A model generated the notes under the pieces. It ran no database searches. It saw only the letters and a list, made by a program, of their open reading frames with translations, and was not told where the DNA came from. This document shows, piece after piece, positions 1-9,007 of a stretch of DNA of 64,000 nucleotides. Position numbers and translations under genes: made by a program. Source of the stretch: Chitinophaga sp. LS1 (GTDB lineage: Bacteria > Bacteroidota > Bacteroidia > Chitinophagales > Chitinophagaceae). The stretch covers positions 1,674,001-1,738,000 of the forward strand of contig NZ_CP128362.1 of the NCBI RefSeq assembly GCF_034274695.1. Reading direction: 5' to 3'. Positions within the stretch are counted from its first letter, which is position 1, and each line of letters opens with the position of its first letter.

Positions 1-1016
1 GCTACGTTACCAGACATGTTGTACAGTCCGTAGTCGTTAGGCCAATAAGCGTCTGCTCTTACAGTGTAGAAACCACCATCTTCAGGATAGTTACCACGAC
101 CTGGTTTAAAGTTCGCCAGCAGACAGCCCTTCTTGTTGCGGATATAATAACCACCCCATGGATAAGGAGATTGCTCTCTACCACCACGTGCAGCATATTC
201 CCACTGTGCCTCGGAAGGTAACTGGAATTTATCTTCAGTAAACAGATTCTTAGAGATACGATAGTCTTCCCAGAACTTACTACGCCATTCAGCGAATGCG
301 TTTGCCTGGTGCCAGGTCACGCCTACTACCGGATAATTATCAAATGCCGGGTGCCAGAAGTACATTCTCGTCATAGGCTCATTGTAAGCATAAGAGAAGT
401 CTCTGATCCAACACAGGGTGTCAGGATATACAGCTACATCTTTCTTTACAATGAACTTAGAACGTGGCTTGTTTGCGTTCTCACGCAGCTTTGCCTGCTC
501 CCAGTTGAAAGTTTCTATATGATACACCAGTTTATGTACGTCGAATTCCTTACGACCGTACAGGCGATCCTCCGGAGCATATGTCATTTGCTCCAGCTTA
601 TCAATGGTGCCTTTATCTTTGTAATTGATCTTCTGCTTCCAGTCGATCACATCCTGTCCACCATCACTCTTTACATGGCTAAGCAGAATGTGCGCGATAG
701 AGTCTGTCACCCATTGTACGAACTGACGATACTCGTTATTTGTAATTTCCGTAGCATCCATATAGAAGCCGGAAATGGAAATAGACTTGTTACGAGCAGT
801 GTACGCATAGTTCAGATCCTCATCGCTGGGGCCCATATGAAAGGTACCTGACGGTACATACACCATTCCATAGGGTACAGGAGGGAAATACTTCGGTCTG
901 GGACTAACTCCAATCAGCTGTCCTTGTGCATTTTTGGGGGTTTTACTACCACCGCAGCTGGCTAGCAGGCTAACCAGCAATACTGCTAACAGACCACTTG
1001 AAAAATTAAGCTTCAT
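1..1016 (-). CDS. gldK: GldK-like gliding motility / type IX secretion lipoprotein (partial)
   Basis: The coding region runs off the left window edge, so only the N-terminal 338 or so residues are seen. It begins with a lipoprotein signal (hydrophobic stretch, then LLASCGG, with the lipidated Cys at about residue 21), followed by a formylglycine-generating-enzyme (SUMF1) fold: MVYVPSGTFHMG, then YPVVGVTWHQANAFAEWRS, LPSEAQWEYAARGG and YPWGG. This architecture is that of GldK/GldJ, the SUMF1-fold lipoproteins of gliding motility and the type IX secretion machine; GldK forms rings with PorN/GldN at the outer membrane. GldK is preferred over GldJ from overall feel only. An in-frame ATG at 1031 would add five residues (MKATL). 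The C-terminus and any gldL-N operon lie outside the window. Confidence 0.8.
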   Translation of the reverse strand, partial: MKLNFSSGLLAVLLVSLLASCGGSKTPKNAQGQLIGVSPRPKYFPPVPYGMVYVPSGTFHMGPSDEDLNYAYTARNKSISISGFYMDATEITNNEYRQFVQWVTDSIAHILLSHVKSDGGQDVIDWKQKINYKDKGTIDKLEQMTYAPEDRLYGRKEFDVHKLVYHIETFNWEQAKLRENANKPRSKFIVKKDVAVYPDTLCWIRDFSYAYNEPMTRMYFWHPAFDNYPVVGVTWHQANAFAEWRSKFWEDYRISKNLFTEDKFQLPSEAQWEYAARGGREQSPYPWGGYYIRNKKGCLLANFKPGRGNYPEDGGFYTVRADAYWPNDYGLYNMSGNV

Positions 1017-1509
1017 AAGGGTAGCTTTCATTGAAAATCATTTATTTCGATACAGCGACGCAGTTCCATTGGCCGAAATGAGACTGCTTGCCGTCGCTAA
1101 GTTCTGAAACATGGCCGAAGTCTTCCCGGAATCTCCCGGTTAGACCGATAAGCCAACCAGCCATTCACATTTTTTGAATTTTAAATGACTCTAAAGCTGC
1201 TGATTTATAGACAACTCCAGATATAACTGGTTGCTCGCTTGTTGGTTTCTTTAATATCTTGCCCGATCAGGTCGTGTTCTCAGAATCAGCACCTTTTGCC
1301 CATCACTCACCCGTTTGAATCTTAAGTAAGATAACAAATGTAACGATTAATTTTAATCCGTAGTTAGTTTTTAGCCAACTTTTTCATTCGCTCATAGGAC
1401 CGATGACAATTAAATTAAACGTATTTTTTAACATTTTATTATATCTGACGAAAAATCCTTTTTACCGTTTCCTTTTTACAGAGATATGGTCATGCAAGAT
1501 ACATAAATA
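1017..1509 (-). promoter_or_regulatory. Long leader of gldK with a stem-loop near the start codon
   Basis: There is no gene in this 490-base stretch. On the minus strand TACATTTG (1335-1342) fits the Bacteroidota -7 consensus TAnnTTTG; if it is used, the gldK transcript has a leader of about 300 bases. Close to the start codon, 1054-1098 can fold: AGCGACG (1054-1060) pairs with CGTCGCT (1092-1098), CAGT (1061-1064) with ACTG (1083-1086), and CATT (1067-1070) with AATG (1077-1080) around a GGCCGA loop. I know no named riboswitch with this shape. The promoter call lacks a clear -33 partner. Confidence 0.4.
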
Positions 1510-3543
1510 TTATTTCAAATTAATAATTTCGTCTATATAATTCACAGGTTTAATGCAATGATAATCTTCGCAAACATAGATCAGCGTCTCATCCGCCCGC
1601 TCCCTGTGTGACAGTAAGGGTTTTTCAGGATCATCATGCGTTGCTCCCAACAGTACCTTAAACGGAATATAACGCTTATTAGTATCCTCCATTCTCAACT
1701 TATAATCCGGCCCTACAATCGCAATTTCTTTCACGCCTTGTACCCTTTGCAACAGCAGTCCAGACCATACCCCCAATGACGTAGGATACCTCACCGTAGT
1801 TTGTGCCTGACCCGCCTGCATTTTTAAGGATCTTTCCGCCCATTCTTTTTGGTCGAATACAATACTCAGGTACCATAAGTTGGCTGCCATTACTGCATTG
1901 CCACTTGGCGTAGCTCCGTCGTATACTTCCTTCTTTCTGACAATCACATCAGATTGACTCTCAACAGTATAAAAGCAATATACACCGGTTTCGTCAGAAA
2001 AATGCTGCAAGACAAAACTTGTTAGGGAAAAAGCCTTGTCCAGCCACGTTTTGTCTCCGGTTACCTCCTGCAGGGCAATCAACGCCCTGATCAACCAGGC
2101 ATAGTCATCCAGAAATGCCGGATATTTTGCCTGTCCATTTTTATAGGTATGATAAAAGGAGTCCTCTCCATCCTTCCGGAAATGTGTCCAGCAAAAATCT
2201 ATCGCCTTCAGAGCCATGTCCCTGTAACTTTCTTCTCCTGTTGCAGCAAAGGCTTTACAGCAGGCATGTATCATCAGGGCATTCCAGCCTAATAGGAGCT
2301 TATCGTCCAATCCCGGCCTTATACGTTGGCTTCTTACCTCCATCAATTTGGCAAGGCCAATGGCCAGCTGTTCGCTCAGCGCTGTCTCATCCACCTGATT
2401 TTCAGCAGCAAAGGCCGACAGCGACTGTTTAATCCATAGTATGTTGGTCTCTTCCCAGTTTCCCTCTTCACTGATATCGTAAAAGCGACAAAATGCGTCT
2501 GCATCTGATCCTAATATTTCATCTATCTCTGCCTTGCTCCAGGTATAAAACTTACCTTCCACCCCTTCCGAATCTGCATCCAGCGCGGCGTAAAAAGCAC
2601 CACCCGCATCCGTCATTTCCCGCTGTACAAAAGTCAGTGTTTCTGCTATTGTAATGGAATACAACGGATTGCCTGTTACCTGGTAAGCTTCACTCATCAC
2701 ATCTACCAGCAATGCATTGTCATAAAGCATCTTCTCAAAGTGCGGCGCCAACCATTTGGCATCGGTGCTATAGCGGGCAAAACCGCCACCGGCCTGGTCA
2801 TAGATACCGCCCTGTATCATTTTGTCCAGCGACAGCAGCGCCTGATCCAGGGCCGCCTGTTCTCCGAAACTATGATAGTAGCGCAGCAGGTACTGAATGA
2901 TAAAAGTGCCGGGGAACTTTGGAGCATTTCCAAATCCTCCCCATTCCTTATCAGCCTGTTGCATTATGTTGTTGAAAATAATATCACATTGGTTGCGAGT
3001 GAATTGTTCTTCTTTGGGAAGCAGGTTGATTGTGCTACCAAACTTGCTGGCCTGTACCAGGTGATCACGCATGTTAATAGCCTGTGTCTCAATGTCTTCC
3101 CTTCTGTTTTTGAACGCATCAGACAGGGCCAGCAGCAGTTCCTGCCAGGAGGGGCGGTTGTAAGCTTTCATGGGAGGGAAGTAGGTACCTCCATAGAATG
3201 GCAGTCGCTCCGGGGTCAGGAACATATTCAGGGGCCAGCCGCCAGATCCGGTCATAGCCTGCAGGGCGTCCATATAAATATGGTCCAGGTCTGGTCGTTC
3301 CTCTCTATCTATCTTGATATTAATGAAGTGTTCGTTCATGATCCGCGCAGTGGCTTCGTCCTCGAAGCTTTCGCGTTCCATGACATGGCACCAGTGACAA
3401 GCGGCATAGCCAATGCTAACTAATATTGGTTTGTCTTCTGCTATTGCCCTTTGTAAAGCCTCATCGCCCCAGGGGTACCACTCTACAGGATTGTGCGCAT
3501 GCTGTAGGAGATACGGGCTCGTCTCGTTAGATAGTTTGTTCAC
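1510..3543 (-). CDS. Thioredoxin domain-containing protein (DUF255 / YyaL-SPATA20 family)
   Basis: A 677-residue protein. The first ~160 residues are a thioredoxin-like fold ([14 protein letters not shown], then [14 protein letters not shown] with a CxxC motif near residues 49-52), and the rest is an alpha/alpha-barrel of the six-hairpin glycosidase type ([30 protein letters not shown]). This two-domain layout and length are standard for the DUF255/YyaL/spermatogenesis-associated protein 20 family. The biochemical role of the family is not settled; a redox or sugar-related function is only suggested by the folds. The start ATG at 3543 opens directly into the conserved N-terminus ([19 protein letters not shown]). 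Confidence 0.9.
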   Translation of the reverse strand: MNKLSNETSPYLLQHAHNPVEWYPWGDEALQRAIAEDKPILVSIGYAACHWCHVMERESFEDEATARIMNEHFINIKIDREERPDLDHIYMDALQAMTGSGGWPLNMFLTPERLPFYGGTYFPPMKAYNRPSWQELLLALSDAFKNRREDIETQAINMRDHLVQASKFGSTINLLPKEEQFTRNQCDIIFNNIMQQADKEWGGFGNAPKFPGTFIIQYLLRYYHSFGEQAALDQALLSLDKMIQGGIYDQAGGGFARYSTDAKWLAPHFEKMLYDNALLVDVMSEAYQVTGNPLYSITIAETLTFVQREMTDAGGAFYAALDADSEGVEGKFYTWSKAEIDEILGSDADAFCRFYDISEEGNWEETNILWIKQSLSAFAAENQVDETALSEQLAIGLAKLMEVRSQRIRPGLDDKLLLGWNALMIHACCKAFAATGEESYRDMALKAIDFCWTHFRKDGEDSFYHTYKNGQAKYPAFLDDYAWLIRALIALQEVTGDKTWLDKAFSLTSFVLQHFSDETGVYCFYTVESQSDVIVRKKEVYDGATPSGNAVMAANLWYLSIVFDQKEWAERSLKMQAGQAQTTVRYPTSLGVWSGLLLQRVQGVKEIAIVGPDYKLRMEDTNKRYIPFKVLLGATHDDPEKPLLSHRERADETLIYVCEDYHCIKPVNYIDEIINLK

Positions 3544-3582
3544 GGTTATGGTCTTCCAGTAATTCCTTTTTCCAAAAATAAG

Positions 3583-3606
3583 AAGGGACAGCGATTGCTG
3601 TCCCTT
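3583..3606 (-). terminator. Intrinsic terminator after hemD
   Basis: AAGGGACAGC (3583-3592) and GCTGTCCCTT (3597-3606) form a perfect 10-bp stem with a GATT loop. On the minus strand it is followed by TCTTATTTTT. It lies after hemD and before the DUF255 gene. A weaker second hairpin, CAGGTAGAA (3664-3672) with TTCTACCTG (3692-3700), precedes it just after the hemD stop. Confidence 0.8.
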
Positions 3607-3713
3607 AAGGTATATTAATTTCCTGTTTTTTTTACAGATTATTTTTCTATTTACCCTGATTAACAGGTAGAAAGCTGTTATTCTCAGTTAATTCTACCTG
3701 AAATTAGGAAGAT

Positions 3714-4505
3714 TTATTTCTTGTTGGTAGTAGCCAGGTATTGTTCCAGGGCAGCTACCATAGAAGGAGCTTGTGGCGCAGGTGCTTTTACATCCAATCT
3801 GAGACCGGCCTCTTCTACCGCAGCAGAAGTAGTAGGACCGAAGGCCCCTATATGAGTGCCATTCTGCTCAAACTTCGGCATATTTTCAAATAGCGACTTC
3901 ACTCCGTACGGGCTAAAGAACACAATCATGTCGTAATCTTTGCCAGACAATACTTCCTTTACATCGTTCGAAACGGTTTTGTAAAGGGTAGCAGTTGCGT
4001 ATTCACATTTGTTGGCTTTAAGCCACTCTTCAATGTCTTTCCGCTGGCTGTCAGAACTAGGGAAAAGGAATTTCTCGTTATCGCGATGCTTATTCATCAC
4101 TTCCAGCAGACTTTTGGTAGAACCATCAGCCCCATAGAATACCTTACGCTTGCGGTAAAGGATGAATTTTTGGAGATACAACGCAATTGCTTCTGTAATG
4201 CAGAAATACTTGCAATCCTGCGATACTTTGATTTTCATTTCTTCGCAAATGCGGAAGAAATGGTCTACAGCATTACGGCTCGTAAATATCACGGCTGTAA
4301 AAAGCTGTATGTCAATCTTCTGTTTCCTGAAATCTTTCGCGGACAGTCCCTCCACCCTTATAAACGGATAAAAATCCAACTTCACATTGAATTTTTTCGC
4401 TAGTTCAAAGTATGGTGATTTTTCTGTTTCAGGCTTAGGTTGGGAAATTAGAATTGACTGAATCTGTTTCGCTTGCAAATCTTTTTTTGGCCCGCCTTTA
4501 ATCAT
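3714..4505 (-). CDS. hemD: Uroporphyrinogen-III synthase
   Basis: A 263-residue cytosolic enzyme that cyclises hydroxymethylbilane to uroporphyrinogen III, the common precursor of hemes and siroheme. HemD is poorly conserved, but the family pattern is clear: ILISQPKPE at the start of the first Rossmann-like lobe, TAVIFTSRNAVDHFF, then in the second lobe FLFPSSDSQRKDI, YKTV, DMIVFFSPYGVKSLF and HIGAFGPTTSAAVEEAGLRLDV. It starts 33 bases after the DUF4271 gene on the same strand; DUF4271 next to hemD is a recurring arrangement in Bacteroidota. Heme supply fits the respiratory genes elsewhere in the window. Confidence 0.85.
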   Translation of the reverse strand: MIKGGPKKDLQAKQIQSILISQPKPETEKSPYFELAKKFNVKLDFYPFIRVEGLSAKDFRKQKIDIQLFTAVIFTSRNAVDHFFRICEEMKIKVSQDCKYFCITEAIALYLQKFILYRKRKVFYGADGSTKSLLEVMNKHRDNEKFLFPSSDSQRKDIEEWLKANKCEYATATLYKTVSNDVKEVLSGKDYDMIVFFSPYGVKSLFENMPKFEQNGTHIGAFGPTTSAAVEEAGLRLDVKAPAPQAPSMVAALEQYLATTNKK

Positions 4506-4538
4506 ACGTTTTTTTGCTCTTGTGTTAACAATAGGAGA

Positions 4539-5570
4539 TCAATGACCGCCAGTTAACCAGACCAGCAGCACCTTTGTAATTATTAATACCGGCGCTACTT
4601 CGAATGCGCAAAGGTAAAGAAAAAAATGTAATCTGCTGAAAGATAAGTATTGCTTTACCACTGAATAGGACCTGATATACCTGTATGCGACCAATATTAC
4701 TATAAAAAAAACGGATATGTACAGGAAGGCTTTTGCCAGTTCAGGCCTGCAAAAGGCCAGAATAACGAGGAATGGCACTAGCAGAATTCCCAATACTTTG
4801 TTGATCAGATACAAAATAAAAATATATGCATCTGCCAGCTCCACACTACCGAATAACCAGCCACAAAAACGCAACATCACATATTTTATACTATAGACCA
4901 GGGCAACCAAAACGATCAATGCCGGTATTACCATCCATGCATTACTGCCGGGTATATAGTTTTGGCGATACATGAGCAGATATAAGTACATGGCCAGGCT
5001 AATCACAAAAAATATATTCAGCAGCAAGTTGGGGAAAGGGCTCTGTGACAACTGATCTTTCAGCTGACGCTGGCTCAGGGTTGGGTTCAGAAAGGCCCTG
5101 AACAGATCTGTGAAATACTTCAGGTAGCTCAACCGGATTATTCCCAGTAATAAAACGACTCCTCCCATTACATATACCAGCCAGTCAAGGTCTCTGTATG
5201 CACGGACTGGATTGAGGTCCAGCCTGTGGGGCTTGTTCAGTTTCAGAAATATATTGCTGGCGGTCAATGTCTTTAGATACTTCTCATAAATCGTTTCCTG
5301 ATGCAAAGGTACGGCCGGTACCTGCGGAATCGTATCAGTACGCAGGGTGTCAGTGCCGGCTATCACAGGGGTAGCAGACGCTGCCGGTTTTACACCCACA
5401 CTATCTTTTTTTATTACAGGCACCTTCTTCTTCACCGGCTTCACGATTCCTGTATCCTTACGGACAAGGCTCTCTGTTGCCACAGGAGTCGTAGGCCTGA
5501 CTGCCGCACTGTCTTGAGCAGCTATCCGTAAACAGGGTAATATGAACAGGAACAATAACCAGCTTCGCAC
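4539..5570 (-). CDS. DUF4271 domain-containing membrane protein
   Basis: From a GTG at 5570 this gives 343 residues: a signal peptide (RSWLLFLFILPCLRIAAQ), a Thr/Val/Pro-rich linker, then from about residue 140 a block of seven or so hydrophobic helices ending SRLHFFLYLCAFEVAPVLI, which is the DUF4271 domain. The function is unknown. The frame is open further up to 5738, overlapping the AraC gene, with ATGs at 5648, 5714 and 5738. I choose 5570 because a -7 motif TATCTTTG (5607-5614) lies 37 bases upstream and because a clean signal peptide begins there. It is probably cotranscribed with hemD. Confidence 0.7.
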   Translation of the reverse strand: MRSWLLFLFILPCLRIAAQDSAAVRPTTPVATESLVRKDTGIVKPVKKKVPVIKKDSVGVKPAASATPVIAGTDTLRTDTIPQVPAVPLHQETIYEKYLKTLTASNIFLKLNKPHRLDLNPVRAYRDLDWLVYVMGGVVLLLGIIRLSYLKYFTDLFRAFLNPTLSQRQLKDQLSQSPFPNLLLNIFFVISLAMYLYLLMYRQNYIPGSNAWMVIPALIVLVALVYSIKYVMLRFCGWLFGSVELADAYIFILYLINKVLGILLVPFLVILAFCRPELAKAFLYISVFFIVILVAYRYIRSYSVVKQYLSFSRLHFFLYLCAFEVAPVLIITKVLLVWLTGGH

Positions 5571-5606
5571 CTCAAATATTTTTTTATGCTGAAATATGAT
5601 TGCTGG

Positions 5607-5614
5607 CAAAGATA
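5607..5614 (-). promoter_or_regulatory. Candidate -7 element of the DUF4271-hemD unit
   Basis: TATCTTTG on the minus strand matches TAnnTTTG. It lies between the AraC stop and the preferred GTG start and would give a leader of about 30 bases. No good -33 TTTG is seen. Confidence 0.45.
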
Positions 5615-5631
5615 TAAAATAAGTCCATCGT

Positions 5632-6465
5632 CTATAGGTGCTCTGCATCTTTTCTGTATGATCCGGGCTGTATCCCTTTGCGCTGTTTAAAATAATGTGA
5701 TAAATGACTGGCATCCGTAAAGCCGAACTCGAAGGCAATCTGCTTCATCGTTACTGTACCCGAAGCTATCCGGTTTTCTATTAGCTTAATCCGGTAGTCG
5801 TTGACATAATCCCGGTAACTTACATCGAAGTTTCGCTTGAAATAAGCACTGAAATAATTAGGGCTTATGTTGAAGTGGCTGGCGATATGCCTGATCTTAG
5901 TTAATGAGGGGTCGTAGATATGCTGATGAATATATGAGATCATTTCCTCTTTGTCGGGCTGTCCCTGGTCGATTCTCACATTCATACGAATCATCGCCTC
6001 TCTGATCAGCCCGAAAACCGACAATACCTGGAAGTACATCAACGGTGAGTTCGATATATCCTTCTCCTGTTTCCAATAAATGAGCAGGTTATCGATCGTA
6101 TTACGCAGCACCACTTTCCCAGCCTCATCCATTACCGGCTTCATTTCCTTGAGAAGGGTAAGGCGCATGATCTTTTCAGGAGAAGCAGACAGGGAAAGAT
6201 AACTTCGTCCACTGAAATAACTGTCTGTAAATTTTATAAAGATAAACCGGCTCCGCTGGCCGATTTCAAAATAATGCTCATCCTCAGGAGAGATCAAAAA
6301 CAGGTCTCCCGCCTCATATGGAATTCTGTTATTGTTATGCTGGTGGATGCCATCACCCTTATATACATAAATCATTTCGTAATAAGTATGGCTATGCACC
6401 GGCAAATGGTAGACGTCTGTATCCATTTCGTCTATTTCAAGTGGCTCAAACTGTCTCCGCTTCAT
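5632..6465 (-). CDS. AraC family transcriptional regulator
   Basis: A 277-residue protein with an N-terminal cupin sensor (VHSHTYYEMIYVYKGDG, then YEAGDLFLISPEDEHYF) and a C-terminal double helix-turn-helix (IRHIASHFNISPNYFSAYFK, then MKQIAFEFGFTDASHLSHYF near residues 190-270). Proteins of this kind usually activate genes for uptake or use of a small ligand. It is divergent from the MFS transporter at 6608, with 142 bases between the two starts, so that transporter is the natural candidate target. The inducer cannot be read from the sequence. Confidence 0.9.
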   Translation of the reverse strand: MKRRQFEPLEIDEMDTDVYHLPVHSHTYYEMIYVYKGDGIHQHNNNRIPYEAGDLFLISPEDEHYFEIGQRSRFIFIKFTDSYFSGRSYLSLSASPEKIMRLTLLKEMKPVMDEAGKVVLRNTIDNLLIYWKQEKDISNSPLMYFQVLSVFGLIREAMIRMNVRIDQGQPDKEEMISYIHQHIYDPSLTKIRHIASHFNISPNYFSAYFKRNFDVSYRDYVNDYRIKLIENRIASGTVTMKQIAFEFGFTDASHLSHYFKQRKGIQPGSYRKDAEHL

Positions 6466-6539
6466 CTATTAAATTTACAATAATATATCCTACATATACC
6501 ATTTTCGCCAAAGAATACTACAGGAACTTTGCAGATGAA

Positions 6540-6553
6540 TACACCTGAGTGTA
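6540..6553. promoter_or_regulatory. Palindrome in the AraC/MFS divergent promoter region
   Basis: TACAC (6540-6544) and GTGTA (6549-6553) form a 5-4-5 inverted repeat, and ACACTCC recurs about 25 bases later. Either could be a regulator site for the divergent pair. The assignment is inference. Confidence 0.3.
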
Positions 6554-6607
6554 ATGCTCTTTTAGCCTGTACTACTTACACTCCTATTGTTAATTAAATA
6601 ATTAAAT

Positions 6608-7816
6608 ATGCAAGCAGCACAAAATGCTGGTGTTTCGTTGTCGAGAGTCCGTTCGACCATAGCGGAATTCGTTGCTTTTACCTTTATTGGATACTTTACC
6701 ATTGGTCTTGCACTGGCGGTATTACCATTCTTTATTTATCACGACCTGGGTTTTAGTACAATGACTGCAGGTGTAGTGATCAGTCTTCAATACATTACGA
6801 CTTTCCTTTTCAGAGGGTATGCTGGTAGCATCGTTGACAAACAAGGACCTAAACCCGCTGTGATAATGGGGATGATTGGTTTTGGCGTGAGCGGAGCGCT
6901 CCTGGTTGTCGCTTATTTCTTTAAAGGTATTCCTGCGCTGAGTCTTTCTTTGCTCATTGTGACCCGCCTTACGACTGGTTTTGCTGAAGGGATGATTGGC
7001 GCGAGTCCTATTAACTGGGCCATCCTCGCTGTAGGAGATGAACATACCAGCAAGGCGATCTCTTATAATGGTATTGGTAGCTATGGCGCATTGGCCATCG
7101 GCGCTCCTTTTGGTGCTATACTCCACCACAATTTTGGAATGAGCACTATGGCTGGTCTGATTATGATATGTGGTATCGTGGGATATTATTATGCCAGGGG
7201 TAAAACACCTTTGAAATCTACATCTACCGCCCCAAGACAACCTTTCATGGATGTATTCAAAACGGTGACACCGTTTGGTGTGTGCCTGGCGCTGGGAGGT
7301 TTAGGTTTTGGCACCATTTCTACTTTCATCACTTTGTATTATTCTCAACTGGGATGGCAGGGTGCTGTAATGTGCCTGTCTACCTTCAGTATCAGCTTTA
7401 TACTGGGTCGTCTGTTCTTCGAAGATTACATCAACCGATATGGTGGTATGAAGACGGCGATCTTTTGTCTGCTCACAGAAGCCATTGGTTTGGCCATTCT
7501 CTGGCAGGCATATAGCCCGCATATCGCACTGGTAGGCGCTTGTATTGCCGGGTTTGGTTTTTCGCTGGTATTCCCTGCACTGGGAGTAGAGGCGGTGAAA
7601 CTGGTGCCTGCATCCAACAAAGGGGCGGCTTTGGGTGGCTATGGCTTATTTATTGACCTTTCTCTGGGCATTACCGGCCCACTGGTAGGCCTTGTGGAGA
7701 GCACTTTTGGCATGGGACATATCTTTATGTTCAGCATGGTGATGGTGTTCACCGGGTTTATCATTGCCGTGCTCATAAATTACTGGCAGCATAAAGGCGA
7801 AATTCCTGTGCGCTAA
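6608..7816 (+). CDS. MFS transporter (sugar-efflux / YhhS-like)
   Basis: A 402-residue inner-membrane protein with twelve predicted hydrophobic helices and the major facilitator signature between helices 2 and 3 (YAGSIVDKQGPKPAVIMGM). RLTTGFAEGMIGASPINWAIL in the N-terminal half and the long cytoplasmic loop around residue 200 are typical of drug/sugar efflux antiporters of the YhhS or arabinose-efflux type. The substrate is unknown. It is transcribed away from the AraC regulator and followed after 29 bases by hemW, with no terminator between them. Confidence 0.85.
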   Translation: MQAAQNAGVSLSRVRSTIAEFVAFTFIGYFTIGLALAVLPFFIYHDLGFSTMTAGVVISLQYITTFLFRGYAGSIVDKQGPKPAVIMGMIGFGVSGALLVVAYFFKGIPALSLSLLIVTRLTTGFAEGMIGASPINWAILAVGDEHTSKAISYNGIGSYGALAIGAPFGAILHHNFGMSTMAGLIMICGIVGYYYARGKTPLKSTSTAPRQPFMDVFKTVTPFGVCLALGGLGFGTISTFITLYYSQLGWQGAVMCLSTFSISFILGRLFFEDYINRYGGMKTAIFCLLTEAIGLAILWQAYSPHIALVGACIAGFGFSLVFPALGVEAVKLVPASNKGAALGGYGLFIDLSLGITGPLVGLVESTFGMGHIFMFSMVMVFTGFIIAVLINYWQHKGEIPVR

Positions 7817-7845
7817 AATCGCGGATAAATACCCACCTTTGCAGA

Positions 7846-8970
7846 ATGGCGGGTATTTATTTGCATATTCCTTTTTGCAAGCAGGCTTGTTACTATTGCA
7901 ATTTTCATTTCTCTACTTCATTGGCGCAGGAGCCAGCAGTAGTAACAGCCTTATTAAAGGAAATTGAGTTACAAACAGCATATCTGTCTGGCGAACCTAT
8001 TAATACAATCTACTTTGGAGGCGGTACGCCAAGTTTGTTACCTGAAAAAGACCTGCTCCGCTTATTAGAAGCAATTCATAAAAACTTTACTGTCAATACT
8101 GGTGCCGAAGTGACGCTGGAAGCCAATCCGGATGATCTGACTCCTGAAAAGCTGCATATGCTGCAAAATGCGGGTGTCAACAGACTGAGTATTGGTATTC
8201 AGTCCTTTCACGAGGAAGACCTGAAATGGATGCATCGCGCACACAATGCTAAGCAGGCAAAAGAGTGTATTCTCCACGCGCAGGATGCAGGATTTGAGAA
8301 CATGACAATTGACCTGATTTACGGCGGCCCAACCCTGACTGATGCAGGGTGGGAGTACAATGTACAGCAGGCAGTGGATTTGAAAGTTCCTCATCTTTCC
8401 TGTTATGCACTGACGGTGGAAGCAGGTACCGCATTAGATCATTTTATCAAAAAGAAGAAGATACCTGCCATTGATGCAGATAAAGCAGCCAGACATTTTG
8501 AGCAATTATTGAAATGGACAGAAGATGGTGGATATGAGCAATACGAGATTTCAAACTTTGCCTTAAAAGGATGGCATTCACGGCACAATAGCAGCTATTG
8601 GCAAGGGGCGCCCTATCTGGGTTTAGGTCCTTCAGCTCATAGTTTTGACACAAAGTCAAGACAATGGAATGTGGCTAATAATGCATTGTATATAAAAAGT
8701 CTGGAACACGGGAAATTGAACTTTGAAAAAGAGGAATTGACACCCGTAATGATGTTGAATGAATACTTAATGACATCGTTAAGAACTTCAGCAGGATGTG
8801 ATCTAACCACCATTGCCGACAGATTCGGAAATGACAAAAAAGAAAAAATTCAAAAAGAGGTTGCTAAGTATTTGTATAAAGGCTGGATGCGTCAGGAAGG
8901 AGAGAAGCTAATGCTAACACCAGCAGGCCGGCTATTTGCAGATGGTATCGCCTCCGAATTATTCTTCTAA
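7846..8970 (+). CDS. hemW: Radical SAM family heme chaperone HemW
   Basis: A 374-residue protein starting GIYLHIPFCKQACYYCNFHF. The CxxxCxxC motif binds the radical SAM [4Fe-4S] cluster; IYFGGGTPSLL is the SAM-binding glycine motif, and NRLSIGIQSFHEEDLKWMHRAH is characteristic of HemW/HemN. The C-terminal HemN domain (YLGLGPSAHSF, then LMTSLRTSAGCDL) is complete. HemW lacks coproporphyrinogen dehydrogenase activity and passes heme to membrane respiratory proteins. Many such genes are annotated as hemN, but the short N-terminus favours HemW. Confidence 0.92.
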   Translation: MAGIYLHIPFCKQACYYCNFHFSTSLAQEPAVVTALLKEIELQTAYLSGEPINTIYFGGGTPSLLPEKDLLRLLEAIHKNFTVNTGAEVTLEANPDDLTPEKLHMLQNAGVNRLSIGIQSFHEEDLKWMHRAHNAKQAKECILHAQDAGFENMTIDLIYGGPTLTDAGWEYNVQQAVDLKVPHLSCYALTVEAGTALDHFIKKKKIPAIDADKAARHFEQLLKWTEDGGYEQYEISNFALKGWHSRHNSSYWQGAPYLGLGPSAHSFDTKSRQWNVANNALYIKSLEHGKLNFEKEELTPVMMLNEYLMTSLRTSAGCDLTTIADRFGNDKKEKIQKEVAKYLYKGWMRQEGEKLMLTPAGRLFADGIASELFF

Positions 8971-8976
8971 AAAAAA

Positions 8977-8998
8977 CGCCCCCCAGGGCTGGGGGGCG
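8977..8998. terminator. Bidirectional terminator between hemW and galM
   Basis: CGCCCCCCAG (8977-8986) pairs with CTGGGGGGCG (8989-8998). It is flanked by an A tract on the left and by a short AT-rich run on the right, and separates two convergent genes. Confidence 0.85.
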
Positions 8999-9007
8999 GG
9001 AAAATAT

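Noticed and set aside
309..851. 180-codon plus-strand frame
   Set aside because: It lies wholly antisense to the SUMF1 domain of gldK and codes for no recognisable protein.
1250..1320. Riboswitch-like words (CTGAGA and ACCTGATCGGG on the minus strand) resembling a TPP element
   Set aside because: The parts between them needed for the TPP fold are missing, there is no closing stem, and the gene downstream is unrelated to thiamine.
2740..3423. 227-codon plus-strand frame
   Set aside because: It is antisense to the well-conserved DUF255 gene; the minus-strand protein explains the sequence.
7820..7845. ACCCACCTTTG before hemW as a promoter
   Set aside because: It lacks the TA of TAnnTTTG and lies too close to the start codon to be used for hemW.
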